Below, in pieces: positions 7,531 to 15,271 of a stretch of 32,784 bases of DNA. The DNA comes from Saprospiraceae bacterium. GTDB lineage: Bacteria; Bacteroidota; Bacteroidia; Chitinophagales; Saprospiraceae. Numbering within the stretch: the first letter of the stretch is position 1; each line of letters starts with the position of its first letter. A model generated the notes under the pieces. That model was not told where the DNA came from. It saw nothing but the letters and a program-made list of their open reading frames with translations, and did no database searches. The stretch covers positions 1-32,784 of the forward strand of contig JAIYAV010000084.1 of NCBI GenBank assembly GCA_027488855.1, read 5' to 3'. The position numbers and the translations under genes are program-made.

Positions 7531-8508
7531 ATGAAAACTCAAACTACGGATTCGGTAAAACTGGGCATGTTTGTATTAACTGGAATTGTAGTGCTTATCC
7601 TGACCCTGTACATGATTGGCAAAAACCGGGGCATGTTCACCGACAGTTTTGAGCTCAAAACCCACTTCAGGGCGGTCAATGGATTGATCTCCGGCAACAA
7701 CGTCCGTTACGCCGGGATTGAAATCGGCGCAGTGGAAAGTGTCGTTTTTTTGAATGACACCACCATTGAAGTGAACATGAACATTCAAACCAAAATGCGC
7801 AACATCATTCGGCGCAACGCAACAGCCAGCTTGGGTACCGATGGATTGATTGGCAACCGAGTGGTCAATATTTTTCCAGGGCTGGGCGAGGCGCCTTTGG
7901 CCAAGGTTGGAGACGTATTGCCCTCCCAAGAGGAAGTGAACACCGACGCGATGTTGCGCACGCTGTCTCACACCAATGACAACATTGCTGTCATCGCCGA
8001 GGACTTGCGCCTCACCATACACCACGTCAATACCAGTGCACAATTGACCCGCTTGCTGGATGACTTGTCCTTGAGCAACAACCTTAAAGCTTCGCTGCAA
8101 CACTTGCACGAGACGACGGAACAAACCTCAGCCTTGATGTCGGATCTTACCCAGACTTTTGCGAAAGCCACTAAAAATGAAGGAACCCTGGCGACCTTGT
8201 TCACCGATACAACCATCGCCGGGCAGCTCAAACAAACCTTGCAAAACATTCAAACCGTAGAGGGCAATGCCGGACGTTTGGTACAAAACCTGAACCAAAC
8301 CATCTCCTCGATTGACAAAGACCTCAATCAAAACAAAGGGACGCTTGGTCTACTCTTGAAAGACACCACCTTAAGCAACAGCCTACGCCATACCCTCAAT
8401 AATGTAGAAGAAAGTACCGATGCCTTGAAGTTGAACATGGAAGCCTTGAAGCACAATTTTTTATTCAGAGGGTATTTCAAAAAAATGGAGAAGCAGAAAA
8501 CGCAATGA
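7531..8508 (+). CDS. mlaD: MlaD-type MCE-domain substrate-binding protein
   Basis: 325 residues. One N-terminal membrane anchor (about 12-30, LGMFVLTGIVVLILTLYMIG) is followed by a single MCE domain (about 36-115) with FRAVNGLISGNNVRYAGIEIG and ATASLGTDGLIGNRVVNI. The remaining 200 residues form a long helical tail with repeated units of the type NEGTLATLFTDTTIAGQLKQT and NKGTLGLLLKDTTLSNSLRHT. In MCE proteins such tails help build a hexameric tube across the periplasm. The predicted role is to bind lipid and hand it over to or from MlaE. It is last in the mlaEFD operon; the next gene has its own start 116 bases later. Confidence 0.94.
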   Translation: MKTQTTDSVKLGMFVLTGIVVLILTLYMIGKNRGMFTDSFELKTHFRAVNGLISGNNVRYAGIEIGAVESVVFLNDTTIEVNMNIQTKMRNIIRRNATASLGTDGLIGNRVVNIFPGLGEAPLAKVGDVLPSQEEVNTDAMLRTLSHTNDNIAVIAEDLRLTIHHVNTSAQLTRLLDDLSLSNNLKASLQHLHETTEQTSALMSDLTQTFAKATKNEGTLATLFTDTTIAGQLKQTLQNIQTVEGNAGRLVQNLNQTISSIDKDLNQNKGTLGLLLKDTTLSNSLRHTLNNVEESTDALKLNMEALKHNFLFRGYFKKMEKQKTQ

Positions 8509-8624
8509 TTTACCCAGACTGGAAAGCAAGCGGATATATGCCATTTGGTAGGCTGACTTTTGTCACTATGAACCCGTCGCAATGGGTCGAACTTGTACTG
8601 TACACTTCTTTAAAGCTAAATGTC

Positions 8625-9041
8625 ATGAAAAAACAAACGGGAATCTGGCTTGACCTACGCGGAGCGTGGATGATTAATCTTCCAATCACGGAGGACGCTG
8701 AGGTAGAAATGCAACACATCAGCTCAAAAATCGATGAAAACGGTTCAAGGGGGGAAAACGCACAGGATGGCGACAATGACAGCCATCGGGATGAGCGCCG
8801 CCACCACGAAGAACACCATTACTTCGAGGCTATTGTAGCCCTGATCCAACCTGACACGGACGAGTTGGTCATTTTTGGTCCTTCCAAAGCGAAATTTGGT
8901 CTCCAAAATCTACTAGAAAAACAGCATCACGCCCCAAAAATCAAAGGGGTAGAAGGTGCAGACCAAATGACCGAAAACCAGATGAAAGCCTGGGTACTTG
9001 ATTTTTTTGGTCGCTCAGCGCTTAGGGAACAAGCAGAATAG
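8625..9041 (+). CDS. small acidic protein of unknown function, possibly eRF1/VLRF1-like fold
   Basis: 138 residues from the ATG at 8625. The open frame begins earlier, at 8505 inside the end of mlaD, but the first 40 codons are unlikely coding and the MKKQTGIWLDLRGAWMI start is typical for this protein type. Beta-strand (IWLDLRGAWMINL), a charged linker rich in His, Glu, Arg and Asp (residues 34-60), then EAIVALIQPDTDELVIFGPSKAKF and a C-terminal MTENQMKAWVLDFFG. The GPxxAK segment after a beta-strand recalls the eRF1 domain-2 fold of stress-linked bacterial proteins; this is an inference from pattern only. No signal peptide, so cytoplasmic. It faces the hydrolase gene tail to tail. Confidence 0.7.
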   Translation: MKKQTGIWLDLRGAWMINLPITEDAEVEMQHISSKIDENGSRGENAQDGDNDSHRDERRHHEEHHYFEAIVALIQPDTDELVIFGPSKAKFGLQNLLEKQHHAPKIKGVEGADQMTENQMKAWVLDFFGRSALREQAE

Positions 9042-9091
9042 GTTTATCCACGCCCTGGGGTCAATGGCAATATTTTCAGGTTCGAACCAAA

Positions 9092-9109
9092 GAATTTTTG
9101 AAAAAATTC
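9092..9109. terminator. possible bidirectional terminator between convergent genes
   Basis: GAATTTTT (9092-9099) and AAAAATTC (9102-9109) form a short AT-rich hairpin with T-rich flanks on both strands, between the convergent genes ending at 9041 and 9108. The stem is weak. A separate 10-bp palindrome GGTTCGAACC lies at 9079-9088. Confidence 0.35.
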
Positions 9110-9953
9110 ACCCCAACTCCTCCATAAACACCCCAATCTCCGCCGCCACCGCTTTCCCATTCACACTATGCCCCAGCCCCTCAAACCCCACAAAGCGGCT
9201 ATTTTTCCACACTTCTGCCAACTGTTGCCCTTCCGAAAAATCAGCAATTTGATCTCCCGCATCGAACAGCAGCAGCCCTGGAACTTCCGTATTCCTGGCG
9301 AAATCGAACAAATCGAAAGCTTCGGTGGGTTGGGCGAATTTTTCTAGGATGGCCAGATCCATGCCCAGGATGGCCCGTGGGCTGAGTTGCATAATTCCGT
9401 AAAAGTTCTTGAGGATTTTGCGCAAACTGCTCGGTGCAGCGATCACCACGCCGCCACGTACAAAACTGGGCTTGAAAGTAGCAAGGTAATACAAAACCGA
9501 CATGCCCCCGGCCGAATGGCCAATGATGAAAGCAGGCTCAAAACGCTCTGCTACCGCTTTCATGGCCAAACCATACGAATGGGCATCAAAACGATCACTG
9601 CTCGTAGCGCCATGTCCAGGTGCATCCAATGCCACAATTTTGTAGCCTTTTTTCCTGAAAACATTGATGAAGGTTCGCCAGCGCGCCGAGTTGCTTTCCC
9701 AGCCGTGGGCCAATAAAATGGTGGGGCCGCTGCCTTCCCAGAGGTAGGTCTGGATGTCGAGCCCTTCGGCTTGTAAGGTTTCCCATTTTGCGCCCGCCAA
9801 AAAGGTTTTGTCTTGCTCGCGCAGGCGGCCTTTGCGGGGAGTCCGGAAAATGTCCAGGGCCATTCGGCCAGCCTTGAGTGGCGAAAACAAGGCAATGGTA
9901 TTGATTTGAAAACGCAAGAGGCCGATGATCAGGTTGCGGAAAAATGGACGCAT
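9108..9953 (-). CDS. alpha/beta hydrolase
   Basis: 281 residues. The fold begins near residue 65 after an N-terminal lid-like extension. Oxyanion loop LAHGWESNSARW (81-92), strand and turn VALDAPGHGAT (107-117), and nucleophile elbow IIGHSAGGMSVL with Ser147 are all in place. The acid is probably Asp234 in LLFDAGDQI and the base His262 in EGLGHSVNG, so the catalytic triad is complete. No clear signal peptide; the first 30 residues are hydrophobic and basic and might associate with membrane. The substrate is unknown; probably an ester or lipid hydrolase. It stands alone and its leader contains a 12-bp hairpin (9960-9992). Confidence 0.9.
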   Translation of the reverse strand: MRPFFRNLIIGLLRFQINTIALFSPLKAGRMALDIFRTPRKGRLREQDKTFLAGAKWETLQAEGLDIQTYLWEGSGPTILLAHGWESNSARWRTFINVFRKKGYKIVALDAPGHGATSSDRFDAHSYGLAMKAVAERFEPAFIIGHSAGGMSVLYYLATFKPSFVRGGVVIAAPSSLRKILKNFYGIMQLSPRAILGMDLAILEKFAQPTEAFDLFDFARNTEVPGLLLFDAGDQIADFSEGQQLAEVWKNSRFVGFEGLGHSVNGKAVAAEIGVFMEELG

Positions 9954-9959
9954 GGTGGT

Positions 9960-9992
9960 AAATTAAGGCGAGCGCAAATATCGCCTTAATTT
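9960..9992. repeat. 12-bp inverted repeat in the leader of the hydrolase gene
   Basis: AAATTAAGGCGA (9960-9971) and TCGCCTTAATTT (9981-9992) form a perfect stem with a 9-base loop, seven bases upstream of the hydrolase ATG at 9953. In the mRNA it would fold just before the start codon and may limit translation, or be an operator. Confidence 0.55.
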
Positions 9993-10015
9993 TCACATTT
10001 CTAAGCTGTAATTAC

Positions 10016-10188
10016 TAGACTTGTGCCAAGTTGATTACCAAATAATTAGTAGGCATATGCACGATCTCAAACCCCGACCCGAAAGTTTTAGACTTTCGGG
10101 TCGGTCGAGTAAAGCACTGTTTCGATGCTTTACCTCCCCGAAGGTTTGAAACCTTAGAGAAGGGGTTCTAGATTTGTGCACAAGTCTA
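10016..10188. mobile_element. MITE-like element A with TAGACTTGTGC ends
   Basis: The 173-bp stretch is bounded by perfect 11-bp inverted repeats, TAGACTTGTGC (10016-10026) and GCACAAGTCTA (10178-10188). Inside are three hairpins: a 13-bp stem CCGACCCGAAAGT (10074-10086 with 10092-10104), an 8-bp stem GTAAAGCA (10109-10116 with 10126-10133), and AAGGTT (10141-10146 with 10150-10155). No protein is encoded. The right end supplies the TAG stop codon of the YHS gene. The ends match those of element B at 10784-10947. If the outer TA is the target duplication, the ends begin GACTTGT. Confidence 0.65.
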
Positions 10189-10641
10189 TTTTTTTTCCGC
10201 AACCGTTGGCCAGTTCACATCCGCTTTTTTGATGTACCCAGGTTTATCCTCGCTCCAGGTTTTTTGCACCTTCAGGCTGTAGTTCAGGTACAATTTTCCG
10301 TCTACAATCGACCAGGCATCCGGGTCAATGCCCACTGCATAGCCTTTGGATACACCGTAGGCACAAAAGCCGCCGTACTCAGGAACGTATTTTTTTGGAT
10401 TTTTCTTAAAAGTGTTCAGGTGTGCCTGAGACGCAAATTGGTAGACCGCATTTTCAAATTTGAACTTGAAATTATCCGAACCTTTAATAGGCTTGTGGTC
10501 TTCAAAATAAGCTACCGGGTCATAACCTTCAATAGCCAATTGGTTTTTGTCAACGTTGATTTTCTGGGTATTTTGGGCCAACAGAGAAAGGCCGTTGAAC
10601 ACTAGCCCTAGAACCAAAATGGATTGCAATAGCATTTTCAT
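10186..10641 (-). CDS. exported YHS-domain protein
   Basis: 151 residues from the ATG at 10641. The open frame continues upstream to 10806, but the first 55 codons are not protein-like and precede a clean signal peptide MKMLLQSILVLGLVFNGLSL (cut after LAQ, residue 23). The YHS domain lies at about 32-130: AIEGYDPVAYFEDHKPIKG (36-54), FKFENAVYQFASQAHLNTF (60-78) and the NPKKYVPEYGGFCAYGV segment, with Cys93. In other proteins YHS domains bind metal ions such as copper, but the exact role here is unknown. The protein should be periplasmic or secreted. The gene stands alone between two palindromic elements with the same end sequence, and its stop codon lies inside one of them. Confidence 0.88.
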   Translation of the reverse strand: MKMLLQSILVLGLVFNGLSLLAQNTQKINVDKNQLAIEGYDPVAYFEDHKPIKGSDNFKFKFENAVYQFASQAHLNTFKKNPKKYVPEYGGFCAYGVSKGYAVGIDPDAWSIVDGKLYLNYSLKVQKTWSEDKPGYIKKADVNWPTVAEKK

Positions 10642-11027
10642 TATCTTGAATTTTGCAGTAGAACGGCTTGCTCCCCCCTTGTGGTTTAGTTGAATGGGCA
10701 GAAAGCCTGCCAAATGTTTCTGTGCGGACGAATTGGATACTTCAGCATCCGGATCAGGACCTTTATTCTGGATGCGCAGACAATAGACTTGTTGTAACGG
10801 GAGCACTTGAGATCAAAAATAAGGGATTTTTTTCCTGATTGAGGCTTATTTTAGAGTGCGTAGCAGCGCTACGGACGAAAAAATAAACGAAAAGCAGGGA
10901 AAAAAGACCATTTTTGAGCCAAGTAGTCTCCCGTTACAACAAGTCTAACAGGTGATCTTTTTCAAGGTTAAAGCGTAGAACAATAGAGCAACATTCATTC
11001 GGGTACTTTCTCTCAAATTTCATTCAA
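10642..11027. other. 386-base gene-free stretch holding palindromic element B
   Basis: Between the divergent YHS and GH63-like genes. The first 140 bases are the leader of the YHS gene, with no clear promoter. Bases 10784-10947 are element B, described separately. The last 80 bases precede the glycosidase start and contain no convincing TAnnTTTG box; GTACTTTC near 11001 is the nearest. Confidence 0.6.
10784..10947. mobile_element. MITE-like element B, a 164-bp near-complete palindrome with TAGACTTGT ends
   Basis: AGACTTGTTGTAACGGGAG (10785-10803) is a perfect 19-bp inverted match to 10928-10946; with the flanking T and A this gives TAGACTTGTTG and its complement. The inside continues as an imperfect palindrome: a CAAAAAT(A)AGGG...TTTTTTCCTG arm on the left answers CAGGGAAAAAAGACCATTTTTGAG on the right, centred on GTAGCAGCGCTAC. 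The whole element could fold into one long hairpin. It encodes nothing and shares its TAGACTTGT ends with element A on the other side of the YHS gene. Confidence 0.65.
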
Positions 11028-13664
11028 ATGTCAGCATCTAATCCAAACCAGGAAGCAATCAGGCTTCAAGAGCAATACAGTGGCGGTAAAAAATGGCTAA
11101 AATGGGGCCCCTATTTGAGTGAACGCCAGTGGGGAACGGTACGGGAGGATTACAGTGAGTTGGGCAAGGTTTGGGAGTATTTTCCGCATGACCATGCCCG
11201 ATCCCGGGTTTACCGCTGGGGTGAAGACGGGATTGCGGGCATTTCTGACAACCTTTGCAATCTCTGTTTTGGCCTGGCAATGTGGAATGGCAAAGACCCC
11301 ATTTTGAAAGAAAGACTCTTTGGCCTTAGCGGCCCGGAAGGCAATCACGGCGAGGACGTCAAGGAATTGTACTACTACCTCGACAGTACGCCGACGCATT
11401 CCTACATGAAACACCTGTACAAGTACACGCTTGAAGCCTTCCCATATCAGGATTTGGTGCAGGTCAACCGTCAACGTTCCAAGGATGAAACAGAATTTGA
11501 GCTGCACGACTCTGCGGCATTCGACGAAGGGTGTTACTACGACGTTTATACCGAATACGCAAAAGTAGACGTAGATGACATCTGTGTGCGCATTACGGCC
11601 CAGGTACGCGGCCACAAGGACGGCCAACTTTCACTGCTCCCAACCCTGTGGTTTCGAAACCTTTGGTCTTTTGGACTGGTAGCAGAAAAACCCATTATCC
11701 GAACCGAACCTTCAGCGGACGTAGTGCGTGCCCATCACCCCAAACTAGGGGATTATTACCTGTATTTTGATCCCCCTCAACAATTGTTGTTTACGGAAAA
11801 CGAAACCAATACCGAACGAATTTTTGGTACCCCGAATGCGAGTCCATTTGTCAAGGATGCATTTCATCGGGCGCTGATTCAGGACGATAATTTTCTGGAG
11901 GGCAATACGTCCGGCACCAAATTTGCGCCACATTACCGTTTTGACCTCATTCCCGGGGAAAAAGTGGAAATCAAGTTGCGTTTGACCAAAAAAGCGAAGC
12001 TGGAAGATCCCCTTGGGGCATCCTATGCGACGACCTTTCAAGACAGGATTGCTGAAGCAGATGCTTTTTATGAGCAGTTTAAAAAAGGCGACAACGCCGA
12101 TTTGGCCAACATCCAACGCCAGGCTTTTGCCGGAATGCTCTGGAGCAAACAGTATTACAACATCGACGTCCCACGTTGGCTCAATGGTGACCCCGGAACC
12201 CCTCCACCGCCCAGCAGTCGCAAACATGGGCGCAATCACCATTGGAAAACCCTCAACAACGAAGACATTATTTCCATGCCCGACAAATGGGAGTACCCCT
12301 GGTACGCGGCCTGGGATTTGGCTTTCCATTGTGTACCTCTGGCGATGGTGGATGTCGAGTTTGCCAAACAACAGCTCATTTTGTTTTTGCGCGAGTGGTA
12401 CATGCACCCCAACGGGCAACTCCCTGCATACGAGTGGAATTTTGGGGATGTCAATCCTCCTGTGCACGCCTGGGCTTGTTTGCAAATCTACAAAATGGAC
12501 AAAGCCAGGAATGGCAATGACGACAAGGTTTTTCTCAAACGGGTGTTCCAAAAACTGCTCATCAATTTTACCTGGTGGGTAAACCGCAAAGACCATCAGG
12601 GAAACAACGTTTTTGAAGGTGGATTCTTGGGATTGGACAACATCGGCGTTTTTGACCGCAGCAGCTACATCCCCGGCGGCGGCTATCTGGAGCAAGCGGA
12701 TGGTACCGCCTGGATGGCTATGTATTGTTTGAATATGCTGGAAATGGCCCTGATTTTAGGTGAAGACGACCTGGCTTATGAAGATGTAGCAACCAAGTTT
12801 TTTGAACACTTCACCTACATTGCCGCCTCCCTGAACGACATCAGTGAACACTGGACGGGGTCCTGGGATCCGGTCGAAGGTTTCTTTTACGACATTCTGG
12901 CCTTGCCCAATGGGGAGTTCATTCCAATGAAAATCAGATCTTTGGTCGGTTTGACCACCCTTTTTGCAGTGATGGAACTGGATCGCGAGAAACTGAAAAA
13001 ACTGCCCAATTTTTACACTCGTTTGAAGTGGTTCCAAAAATACCGGGAAGCCAACCATGAATACCTGGTGATTGACGAGTTGGAAGATCATGGCAATATT
13101 TTGTTGTCACTGGTACCCAAGGATCGTTTGCTGCGTTTGCTGCAAGCTTTATTTGATGAAAATGAATTCCTGAGTAAAGGCGGCATTCGTTCGGCGTCCA
13201 AAATCCATAAAACGCCCTATGTGGTCAATATTGCCGGGCAGGAATTTGGCTTGACCTACGAACCGGGAGAGTCTACCACGGGTTTGTTTGGTGGCAACTC
13301 CAATTGGCGTGGCCCCGTTTGGATACCCATGAATTACCTGATTGGCCATTCTTTGCGCGCCTATGCCCAGCATTATGGTGATGGCCTTAAAGTGGAATTC
13401 CCTACCGGATCGGATCACTGGATTACCCTGGAGCAAGCGGCGGATGAAATCTCCAGGCGGCTAGTGTCCATTTTCCAACGCGACGAATTGGGCCAACGCC
13501 CAGTACATGGTGAAAACGAACGCTACCATTCCGACCCTCAGTTCCGCGATTTGTTGCTCTTTTATGAATATTTCCACGGGGATACTGCCCATGGTCTGGG
13601 CGCATCGCATCAAACTGGCTGGACGGGTTTGGTAGCTGAATTGATTGATAAATCTATGTGGTGA
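11028..13664 (+). CDS. MGH1-like / GH63 family glucosidase
   Basis: 878 residues, a usual length for bacterial GH63-type proteins. No signal peptide, so cytoplasmic. The N-terminal beta-sandwich (about 30-300) starts with LSERQWGTVREDYSELGKVW. The (alpha/alpha)6 barrel follows (about 360-875) with family marks WEYPWYAAWDLAFH (421-434, Asp430 a likely catalytic acid), GQLPAYEWNFGDVNPP, GYLEQADGTAWMAMY, the GNSNWRGPVWIPMNYL block, and the C-terminal DTAHGLGASHQTGWTGL. Members remove glucose or related sugars from small alpha-glycosides such as glucosylglycerate or kojibiose-type compounds; the substrate here cannot be read. It stands alone, 76 bases before the SDR gene, and may be cotranscribed with it. 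Confidence 0.92.
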   Translation: MSASNPNQEAIRLQEQYSGGKKWLKWGPYLSERQWGTVREDYSELGKVWEYFPHDHARSRVYRWGEDGIAGISDNLCNLCFGLAMWNGKDPILKERLFGLSGPEGNHGEDVKELYYYLDSTPTHSYMKHLYKYTLEAFPYQDLVQVNRQRSKDETEFELHDSAAFDEGCYYDVYTEYAKVDVDDICVRITAQVRGHKDGQLSLLPTLWFRNLWSFGLVAEKPIIRTEPSADVVRAHHPKLGDYYLYFDPPQQLLFTENETNTERIFGTPNASPFVKDAFHRALIQDDNFLEGNTSGTKFAPHYRFDLIPGEKVEIKLRLTKKAKLEDPLGASYATTFQDRIAEADAFYEQFKKGDNADLANIQRQAFAGMLWSKQYYNIDVPRWLNGDPGTPPPPSSRKHGRNHHWKTLNNEDIISMPDKWEYPWYAAWDLAFHCVPLAMVDVEFAKQQLILFLREWYMHPNGQLPAYEWNFGDVNPPVHAWACLQIYKMDKARNGNDDKVFLKRVFQKLLINFTWWVNRKDHQGNNVFEGGFLGLDNIGVFDRSSYIPGGGYLEQADGTAWMAMYCLNMLEMALILGEDDLAYEDVATKFFEHFTYIAASLNDISEHWTGSWDPVEGFFYDILALPNGEFIPMKIRSLVGLTTLFAVMELDREKLKKLPNFYTRLKWFQKYREANHEYLVIDELEDHGNILLSLVPKDRLLRLLQALFDENEFLSKGGIRSASKIHKTPYVVNIAGQEFGLTYEPGESTTGLFGGNSNWRGPVWIPMNYLIGHSLRAYAQHYGDGLKVEFPTGSDHWITLEQAADEISRRLVSIFQRDELGQRPVHGENERYHSDPQFRDLLLFYEYFHGDTAHGLGASHQTGWTGLVAELIDKSMW

Positions 13665-13740
13665 AATGTGTATTTTTAGCACCTGATTAGTGGGGCAAAA
13701 ATGAGTACTTATTTTTTTATCGCCCATAAACCAAAAATCC

Positions 13741-14415
13741 ATGCAAAAATCAATCCTGATCACCGGAGCTTCCGGCAACCTTGGCCACGCTGTGCTCCAA
13801 AAATTTGTCAACGAAGGATTTAAAGTATACGGAACGGATCGCTCCGCTTCCCCCAGAACCGATGCAGAAATTGGCGCAGTTGACCTGACCGACGAACAAG
13901 CCACGCAGGCTTATATTGAAGACATTTGTAAAAAAAGCCCGGACCTGAATGCGGCGGTGCTGCTGGTTGGGGGCTACGCTCCGGGAGGTTTGATGGCTGC
14001 CGATGGAGCTGCTTTGCAAAAGATGTACAAGCTCAATTTTGAAACGGCCTATTTCGTGGTACACGCCCTTTTGCCCCATTTTGAAGCCAATGGTGGCGGG
14101 CATATTGTGTTGATCGGTTCTCGGGCAGCCATTGATGCACAGGCAGCTTTGTACAATGTAGCCTACGGATTGTCCAAGTCCTTGTTGATCGCGCTGGCCA
14201 ACATCATCAATGCCTACGGAAAGGACAAGGGCATTCGCGCTTCAATGATCATACCCAGTACCATCGATACGCCGCCCAATCGGGAGGCCATGCCAGATGC
14301 TGATTTTGAAAAATGGACAACACCCGAGGCGATTGCCGATAACATCCATTTTTTGTTTACTGAGTCGGGGCAACACCTGCGGGAAACGGTGTTGAAAATT
14401 TACAATGAAGCTTAA
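13741..14415 (+). CDS. short-chain dehydrogenase/reductase (dihydropteridine reductase-like)
   Basis: 224 residues, short for an SDR. The nucleotide-binding motif is TGASGNLG (8-15), an acidic Asp residue in strand 2 (GTDRSAS) is followed by a shortened region, and the catalytic pair is Tyr142-x3-Lys146 in AYGLSK. The central block LLVGGYAPGG replaces the usual NNAG, as in dihydropteridine reductase-like members. It should be a cytosolic NAD(P)H-linked reductase of unknown substrate. Its last 11 bases overlap the start of the next gene (ATG at 14405), showing an operon with the small membrane protein and, before a MITE insertion, with the redox genes further on. Confidence 0.88.
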   Translation: MQKSILITGASGNLGHAVLQKFVNEGFKVYGTDRSASPRTDAEIGAVDLTDEQATQAYIEDICKKSPDLNAAVLLVGGYAPGGLMAADGAALQKMYKLNFETAYFVVHALLPHFEANGGGHIVLIGSRAAIDAQAALYNVAYGLSKSLLIALANIINAYGKDKGIRASMIIPSTIDTPPNREAMPDADFEKWTTPEAIADNIHFLFTESGQHLRETVLKIYNEA

Positions 14416-14629
14416 ATCCTTGCACATGTACTGGTTGCAAATCCTGCTTTACGGAGTGTACGCCTACCTGGCCCTGGGTCTGATTTTTGGGCTTTGGTTT
14501 GTGTTCAAAGGCGCGGAGCAAATTGATGGAAACATGCATGGGGCGAGTTGGGAAACTCGTTTGTTGCTTTTACCTGCCACCATCGCTTTGTGGGTAATCT
14601 TGCTCAACAAATGGTTAAAACAAAGGTAA
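14405..14629 (+). CDS. small two-helix membrane protein with a C-terminus altered by a MITE
   Basis: 74 residues, no family recognised. Two transmembrane helices at about 9-32 (YWLQILLYGVYAYLALGLIF) and 48-66, with a short loop containing DGNMHGASWETR. It overlaps the SDR gene by 11 bases; a start at Met8 (14426) is also possible. The last codons are AAA CAA AGG TAA, where AGG TAA comes from the left end of a 213-bp element. Removing the element and one copy of the 11-bp duplication gives the ending KQKRHGS and a TGA that overlaps the next gene's ATG by 11 bases, the same overlap as at its own start. So the present stop is a by-product of the insertion. Confidence 0.72.
   Translation: MKLKSLHMYWLQILLYGVYAYLALGLIFGLWFVFKGAEQIDGNMHGASWETRLLLLPATIALWVILLNKWLKQR
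14614..14624 (+). repeat. left 11-bp target-site duplication of the MITE
   Basis: GTTAAAACAAA, identical to 14838-14848, directly flanks the left end of the element. Confidence 0.8.
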
Positions 14630-14837
14630 ATTTTGAATTAATTGCGCAACATGTGCGACTTCTCCGAAGTCGTAATGCCTTAATTACGATCATTTTCTAC
14701 AAATGTGAGACCTCTCCGAGGTCATCAGATCGACTTCGTAGAAGTCGTTCATTTGTAGAAATGTTTCAAATGAGTTTTTTACGACTTCGGAGAAGTCGCA
14801 CAGTATTGATTATCAATGCAATTAATTCAAAATTCAC
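14625..14837. mobile_element. 213-bp MITE built of nested palindromes
   Basis: The ends are inverted repeats of 20 bp with one mismatch: GTAAATTTTGAATTAATTGC at 14626-14645 and the complement of GTGAATTTTGAATTAATTGC at 14818-14837. Inside are four short hairpins with 3-base loops: CGACTTC/GAAGTCG at 14656-14672 (loop TCC), GACCTC/GAGGTC at 14709-14723, CGACTTC/GAAGTCG at 14731-14747 and again at 14782-14798 (loop GGA). The first and last are reverse complements of each other. TTCTACAAATG (14695-14705) pairs with 14750-14760. Identical 11-bp direct repeats flank the element. It has no open frame of its own, so it must have been mobilised by a transposase elsewhere. Confidence 0.85.
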
Positions 14838-14848
14838 GTTAAAACAAA
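14838..14848 (+). repeat. right 11-bp target-site duplication of the MITE
   Basis: GTTAAAACAAA, identical to 14614-14624, immediately follows the right end of the element and lies six bases before the ATG at 14855. Confidence 0.8.
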
Positions 14849-14854
14849 AAAGAC

Positions 14855-15271
14855 ATGGTTCCTGAATTGCGCAAACGACATCGCAGGATCTGGCAAATTG
14901 GCGGCGTTTTGCTCTGCTTGGGTTTTGCTGCGGCAATCTGGGTATTACCGAAACCTGTTCCAGCGGGGCAATGGCCAGGTAACGAGTTGCCTCCTTTTCC
15001 AAAAGTTTTGGCCAGCAAAACCAAAGGCAATTTGAGTTTTCAATTGCGCCAAGGGGCAAATGATCTGAAACAGATCGAAATCACCCAGCAGCGGGTCATG
15101 GAGCAAACATTCGTTCAGGTGTTCTGCAACAATGCCCTGCAAGGCGTGTTGGGCCCCGCAGGGGTTCGACGGTTTAGCCTGAGCGACACCTTATCTGCCG
15201 AGCCGCCTTACTTAATTGAACTTGTCGATGGAATCAACCATAAGACCATTCATCAAATCGTCCTCCCATGA
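14855..15271 (+). CDS. single-pass membrane-anchored protein of unknown function
   Basis: 138 residues, no family recognised. A basic start MVPELRKRHRR precedes one transmembrane helix (about 12-31, IWQIGGVLLCLGFAAAIWVL), so the remaining 105 residues probably face the periplasm. That part begins with a Pro-rich stretch (PKPVPAGQWPGNELPPFP) and is otherwise beta-like, with LSFQLRQGANDLKQIEITQ and FVQVFCNNALQGVLGPAGVRRFSL. Its last bases overlap the start of the cytochrome b-Rieske gene by four (ATGA), so the two are translationally coupled and the protein is probably part of the same redox complex. In the pre-insertion arrangement its ATG overlapped the end of the small membrane gene. Confidence 0.75.
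   Translation: MVPELRKRHRRIWQIGGVLLCLGFAAAIWVLPKPVPAGQWPGNELPPFPKVLASKTKGNLSFQLRQGANDLKQIEITQQRVMEQTFVQVFCNNALQGVLGPAGVRRFSLSDTLSAEPPYLIELVDGINHKTIHQIVLP

Noticed and set aside
8505-8624. Extension of the small His-rich protein to an ATG at 8505 overlapping mlaD
   Set aside because: The 40 extra residues are not protein-like and the conserved-looking start MKKQTGIWLD is at 8625.
10642-10806. 55-codon upstream extension of the YHS protein
   Set aside because: It precedes a clean signal peptide and runs into palindromic element B.
11745-12695. Long open frame of 316 codons on the minus strand
   Set aside because: It lies wholly inside the GH63-like gene, whose frame is supported by conserved motifs; the antisense product has no family features.
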